DNA of 9,219 nt from assembly GCA_902795785.1 (NCBI GenBank), contig CADBMK010000140.1, positions 1 through 9,219 of the forward strand, read 5' to 3'. Position 1 is the first letter of the stretch. Every line of letters starts with the position of its first letter. Under the pieces are notes generated by a model, which was not told the origin of the DNA, ran no database searches, and was given only the letters and a program-made list of their open reading frames with translations. Source of the stretch: an uncultured Bacteroidia bacterium (GTDB taxonomy: Bacteria; Bacteroidota; Bacteroidia; Bacteroidales; UBA932). Positions 6,727-9,219 of the stretch are shown here, piece by piece. A program made the translations under genes and the position numbers.

Positions 6727-7656
6727 ATGGCATACGCAGGAGAAATAATATCGCTCATTGTGGCGGCGATGTGGACTGTCAACGCCATCGTCACTGACTT
6801 TGCGGTGAAACGCCAGCCGGTTCAGGTGGTCAATGTCTGGAGGATGATCATGACCATCCTGCTGTCCTGCGGGGCGGCATTCCTCTTCACAGGATCATCT
6901 CTGCTTCAATATGCCGACGCCTCAGCCTGGCTCTGGCTCTTTGTATCAGGAATCATCGGCTATTCATTCGGAGACTTCTGTCTTCTGAACAGTTACAGAT
7001 ATATAGGTCCGCGTTTCGGGCAGCTGTTTATGACGCTGGCTCCGATGTCGGCGGCCTTTGCGGCGTGGATTCTTCTTGGGCAGAGGCTGAATCTGCACAC
7101 CCTCGCCGCAATGCTTGTCACCCTCTCGGGCATTGCCATTACCATTCTCGGAAGGGGCAAGGGCCATTCCGTCAAACTGGAACTTCCTTTCAAGGGAGTT
7201 CTCTTCGGAATCGGAGCGGGAATAGGTCAGGGCTTCGGCCTTGTATTCTCTAAAATAGGTATGGACCATTTCGTTGCCGGTATTCCGGAGGGGATGATCA
7301 GTTCCGTAGGTTTCATCTATCCTTTTTCCGCCAATGTAATCAGATGCATTGGAGGGCTTCTCGGACTGGTCCTTCTTCTTTTCCTGACCGGCAACCCGTC
7401 AGACTTTCCCAAATCTGTCTCAGACCGCAGGGGAATGCTTCTCATCCTCATTGCCGTAATCCTCGGGCCGGCGGCAGGAGTGGCAGGATCCCTGATTGCC
7501 ATCAACTATGTAGATGCAGGCATAGCCTCAACCCTGATGGCCACCACGCCAATAATGATACTCCTTCCGGCGTACTTCATTTTCCACCAGAAGGTATCAT
7601 TCAAATCTATTGTAGGAGCTGTTGTCGCCGTAATCGGCGTGTCGATGTTCTTTTAA
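6727..7656 (+). CDS. EamA / DMT-family transporter
   Basis: The 309-residue protein has about ten hydrophobic helices (roughly 5-25, 37-55, 68-88, 95-117, 122-141, 155-175, 198-223, 238-258, 265-288, 291-309). This is the two-times-five layout of EamA drug/metabolite transporters in the inner membrane. Characteristic stretches are GYSFGDFCLLNSYRYIG after the third helix and LAPMSAAFAAWILLGQRL around helix four, repeated in degenerate form as ATTPIMILLPAYFIFHQKV near the end. Members commonly export amino acids or other small metabolites; the substrate here is unknown. The ATG directly follows the deacylase stop codon, so the two are surely cotranscribed and probably translationally coupled. 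Its stop codon overlaps that of the nucleoside phosphorylase gene on the other strand. Amino acid efflux would suit a tRNA-editing partner, but that is inference. Confidence 0.92.
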   Translation: MAYAGEIISLIVAAMWTVNAIVTDFAVKRQPVQVVNVWRMIMTILLSCGAAFLFTGSSLLQYADASAWLWLFVSGIIGYSFGDFCLLNSYRYIGPRFGQLFMTLAPMSAAFAAWILLGQRLNLHTLAAMLVTLSGIAITILGRGKGHSVKLELPFKGVLFGIGAGIGQGFGLVFSKIGMDHFVAGIPEGMISSVGFIYPFSANVIRCIGGLLGLVLLLFLTGNPSDFPKSVSDRRGMLLILIAVILGPAAGVAGSLIAINYVDAGIASTLMATTPIMILLPAYFIFHQKVSFKSIVGAVVAVIGVSMFF

Positions 7657-8360
7657 GCCTCGCTGGCAACGCCAAGGGCCACATCCATCATCTTGGTGAA
7701 TCCCGTCTGACGTTCCTGAGCGGAAGTCTCAACGTTTTCCACCATACTGTCACTGATTGTAAGGATCGTAAGAGCCTTCTTTCCTTCCCTTGCAGCTATG
7801 CCGTAAAGGGCGCTGGTCTCCATCTCCTTGCAGAGGACACCCATCTTGGCCCATATCTTCCAGCTGGCTGATTCATCATAGAATACGTCAGAAGAGAAGA
7901 CATTGCCCACATAATGCTTATATCCGAAGCCCTTGCACTTCTCAACGGCAGCAGTCAGAAGATCATAACTTGCTATAGGAGCGAAGGCTCCAGGAAGACC
8001 CATGCTGTCAAGATAGTGGGAATCCGTGCAGGCGCCCTGGGCAAAAACAAGGTCTCCAATCTTGACGTCAGCCTGCATTGCGCCGGCCGTGCCAGTCCTG
8101 ATGATTGTCTTCACGCCATAAAACCTGTAAAGTTCGGTAACATACACAGACATGGAAGGAATACCGATTCCATGTCCCATTATACTGATGCGCTTACCGC
8201 CAAATGTCCCGGTAAAGCCCAACATATTCCTTACACTGTTGAACTGTACGACATCCTTCAGATAAGTGTCAGCCATGAATTTGGCGCGAAGCGGATCGCC
8301 CGCCATAATAACTGTCTCGGCAATTTCGCCGAGTTTAGCTTCTATATGAGGTGTTGCCAT
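7653..8360 (-). CDS. deoD: Purine nucleoside phosphorylase, DeoD type
   Basis: This 235-residue protein is colinear with E. coli DeoD, which cleaves purine (deoxy)nucleosides with phosphate to give the base and (deoxy)ribose-1-phosphate. Key residues are all present (numbered from Met1): His5 in MATPHIEA, the phosphate-binding Gly21, Arg25 and Arg88, Arg44 supplied by the neighbouring subunit, KEMETSALYG with Glu179-Met180-Glu181 for the ribose, and Asp204 and Arg217 for base protonation. The SCGA phosphate loop reads TAGA, with Thr91 for Ser, a conservative change. Hexamers are usual for the family. It acts in cytoplasmic nucleoside salvage. No other salvage gene is adjacent. It begins 32 bases beyond the end of the upstream barrel-protein gene on the same strand and has a near-consensus promoter element in that gap. 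Its stop codon overlaps the transporter's. Confidence 0.96.
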   Translation of the reverse strand: MATPHIEAKLGEIAETVIMAGDPLRAKFMADTYLKDVVQFNSVRNMLGFTGTFGGKRISIMGHGIGIPSMSVYVTELYRFYGVKTIIRTGTAGAMQADVKIGDLVFAQGACTDSHYLDSMGLPGAFAPIASYDLLTAAVEKCKGFGYKHYVGNVFSSDVFYDESASWKIWAKMGVLCKEMETSALYGIAAREGKKALTILTISDSMVENVETSAQERQTGFTKMMDVALGVASEA

Positions 8361-8375
8361 AACTGTGATTTTTTC

Positions 8376-8383
8376 TAAAGATA
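8376..8383 (-). promoter_or_regulatory. Candidate -7 promoter element of deoD
   Basis: On the minus strand this reads TATCTTTA, matching five of six fixed positions of TAnnTTTG. It predicts a leader of about 11 bases to the ATG at 8360. The -33 match is poor (TTCG, at a short 17-base spacing). Readthrough from the barrel-protein gene is an alternative, since the gap shows no convincing terminator. Confidence 0.35.
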
Positions 8384-8392
8384 CAAAAAAGC

Positions 8393-9037
8393 CTAGAATG
8401 CGAACCTGTATCCGGCCCTGATCGTGCCCTGCATTCCGAGACCGGTCTCAAAGAAACCCCTGTGCTTCTCTCCTCCGAACTCCACGCCTGCCGGAGTGAC
8501 CTGGAAAGCCACCCAGACATCGCTGTCAGACGGATGATAGGTTCCGTCTTTGTCATAGTATTCGCCAATGTTTACGAAGCAGGAGCCTACCGCAACCTTT
8601 GAATAAAGGCAGAAATGAGGTGTACGGATCCAGCGTCCCTTTACCGCAGGCATGACTGACACGTAAACGCTGTGTCTGGTCTCGCCAAGATCGTACTCGT
8701 GGCTTGAGTAATTATATTGTTCGAAAGCATAGCGGCAGGTCTCCACGGATGCCTCCCCTCCTACGCCGAACATAGGATGCAGATACCTGAAATAAGAAAG
8801 GGTGAATGCTCCGGAAAAATCCAGGTCACGGTAGTTAACCGTACCAAGGGTAATGAAAGTCCCGAAAAATGCCGTTGCTGCATGGGCTATTTCCGGAACC
8901 GTAATGATTCCGTAAGAGACATTGAACTCATTCTTATAATTGTCAAACGTTTCCTTTTCAACTGAAGTTTCCTGTGCAAAAGCTGCGCTTCCTGAAAGGC
9001 ACATAAAAGCTGCAGCCACAATAATAAGTTTCCTCAT
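8393..9037 (-). CDS. Small outer-membrane beta-barrel-like protein of unknown function
   Basis: The 214-residue product starts with a standard signal peptide: Arg2-Lys3, a hydrophobic core at about 4-20, and a signal peptidase I cut after AFA21 before QET. The mature part has many short segments with alternating aromatic and polar residues (for example AFTLSYFRYLHPMFGVGGEAS and KGRWIRTPHFCLYSKVAVGS), glycine-rich turns, and a final strand GTIRAGYRFAF ending in Phe. These are hallmarks of outer-membrane barrels. Length suggests 8 to 10 strands. I recognise no specific family; Bacteroidales genomes contain many such porin-like proteins with no known role. Two internal cysteines (Cys101 and others) lie in barrel-like segments. 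It has its own good promoter at 9061-9090. deoD lies downstream on the same strand. Confidence 0.8.
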   Translation of the reverse strand: MRKLIIVAAAFMCLSGSAAFAQETSVEKETFDNYKNEFNVSYGIITVPEIAHAATAFFGTFITLGTVNYRDLDFSGAFTLSYFRYLHPMFGVGGEASVETCRYAFEQYNYSSHEYDLGETRHSVYVSVMPAVKGRWIRTPHFCLYSKVAVGSCFVNIGEYYDKDGTYHPSDSDVWVAFQVTPAGVEFGGEKHRGFFETGLGMQGTIRAGYRFAF

Positions 9038-9060
9038 TTACAAATTAGGTATATTTCAAT

Positions 9061-9090
9061 CAAAGGTAGAAAAAAACAGCGTCAAAGCAA
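9061..9090 (-). promoter_or_regulatory. Promoter of the barrel-protein gene
   Basis: On the minus strand TTG (9090-9088) is followed after 19 bases by TACCTTTG (9068-9061), an exact TAnnTTTG. This is the best complete Bacteroidetes-type promoter in the window. Transcription should begin near 9056, giving a leader of about 19 bases to the ATG at 9037. The -33 element directly abuts the stop codon of the upstream gene. Confidence 0.6.
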
Positions 9091-9219
9091 TTAAATAATC
9101 CACTTCCCCACCTTAGGTATTCTCTGCACAAGGACGCAGAAAAGGGCTACTCCCATGAATGTAATCAGTGAAGAAGCAAGAATCTGGACCGGAGTTGTCC
9201 AGATGCCAAAGGCGCCTTC
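9091..9219 (-). CDS. C-terminal end of a membrane protein, possibly acyltransferase-3 family (partial)
   Basis: The minus strand is open from the right edge for 42 codons to TAA at 9093-9091. The fragment contains a hydrophobic helix (PVQILASSLITFMGVALFC) followed by a short positively charged tail VQRIPKVGKWII. A last helix followed by a short Ile-Pro, Gly-Lys tail resembles the end of acyltransferase-3 membrane proteins, but 42 residues are too few to be sure, and other polytopic membrane proteins end similarly. Frame use and the promoter of the next gene starting right after the stop support a real gene. The start and most of the protein lie outside the window. Confidence 0.6.
   Translation of the reverse strand, partial: EGAFGIWTTPVQILASSLITFMGVALFCVLVQRIPKVGKWII

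Noticed and set aside
7344..7871. Open frame of 175 codons on the plus strand spanning the transporter/deoD junction
   Set aside because: It lies across two well-supported genes, its translation is rich in Arg, His and Pro with no family resemblance, and it is a shadow frame.
7914..8378. Open frame of 154 codons on the plus strand opposite deoD
   Set aside because: It is antisense to a fully conserved enzyme gene and shows no protein-like features.
9071..9077. Run of seven T on the minus strand after the partial membrane-protein gene as a terminator
   Set aside because: No stable stem precedes it and it lies in the spacer of the promoter of the next gene.

Overview
The window looks like chromosomal DNA from a member of the order Bacteroidales (phylum Bacteroidota). 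Three things support this: several genes are preceded by the Bacteroidetes-type -7 promoter element TAnnTTTG, there are no clear Shine-Dalgarno sites, and the protein families are typical (a LruC-type lipoprotein, an EF-G2-like factor, a ManA-like cupin, a small outer-membrane barrel). Base composition is moderate and even, and I see no insertion sequence, phage gene, CRISPR array, tRNA or rRNA. Coding density is high and no gene-free stretch exceeds about 200 bases.

Layout. Positions 1-662 (minus) hold the N-terminal part of a mannose-6-phosphate isomerase-like cupin, cut by the window edge, that has lost most metal ligands. A 68-base divergent promoter region separates it from a secreted class A acid phosphatase (731-1435, plus). 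That gene converges on a large lipoprotein with LruC/DUF4842 features (1455-3011, minus). A second divergent region (3012-3193) with several inverted repeats precedes a tightly packed plus-strand cluster: an EF-G2-type elongation factor paralog (3194-5308), a metallo-beta-lactamase-fold hydrolase (5314-6162), a YbaK/ProXp-type aminoacyl-tRNA deacylase (about 6193-6726) and a ten-helix EamA/DMT transporter (6727-7656). The transporter ends tail to tail, with overlapping stop codons, on a DeoD-type purine nucleoside phosphorylase (7653-8360, minus). Upstream of that are a small signal-peptide-bearing probable beta-barrel protein (8393-9037, minus) and the C-terminal end of a membrane protein (9091-9219, minus, cut by the window edge).

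How the genes may work together. The most notable unit is 3194-7656, where an elongation factor whose GTPase active site looks disabled sits with a probable tRNA-editing enzyme, a hydrolase and a small-molecule exporter. In Bacteroides thetaiotaomicron the EF-G2 paralog is reported to support translation under carbon limitation without GTP hydrolysis. Here the partners suggest, as inference only, a starvation or amino-acid stress theme. A perfect 10-bp inverted repeat on top of a consensus -7 element between the second and third genes suggests that the last two can also be transcribed and regulated separately. The remaining genes (phosphatase, nucleoside phosphorylase, envelope proteins) fit nutrient salvage and cell-surface functions without an obvious shared pathway.
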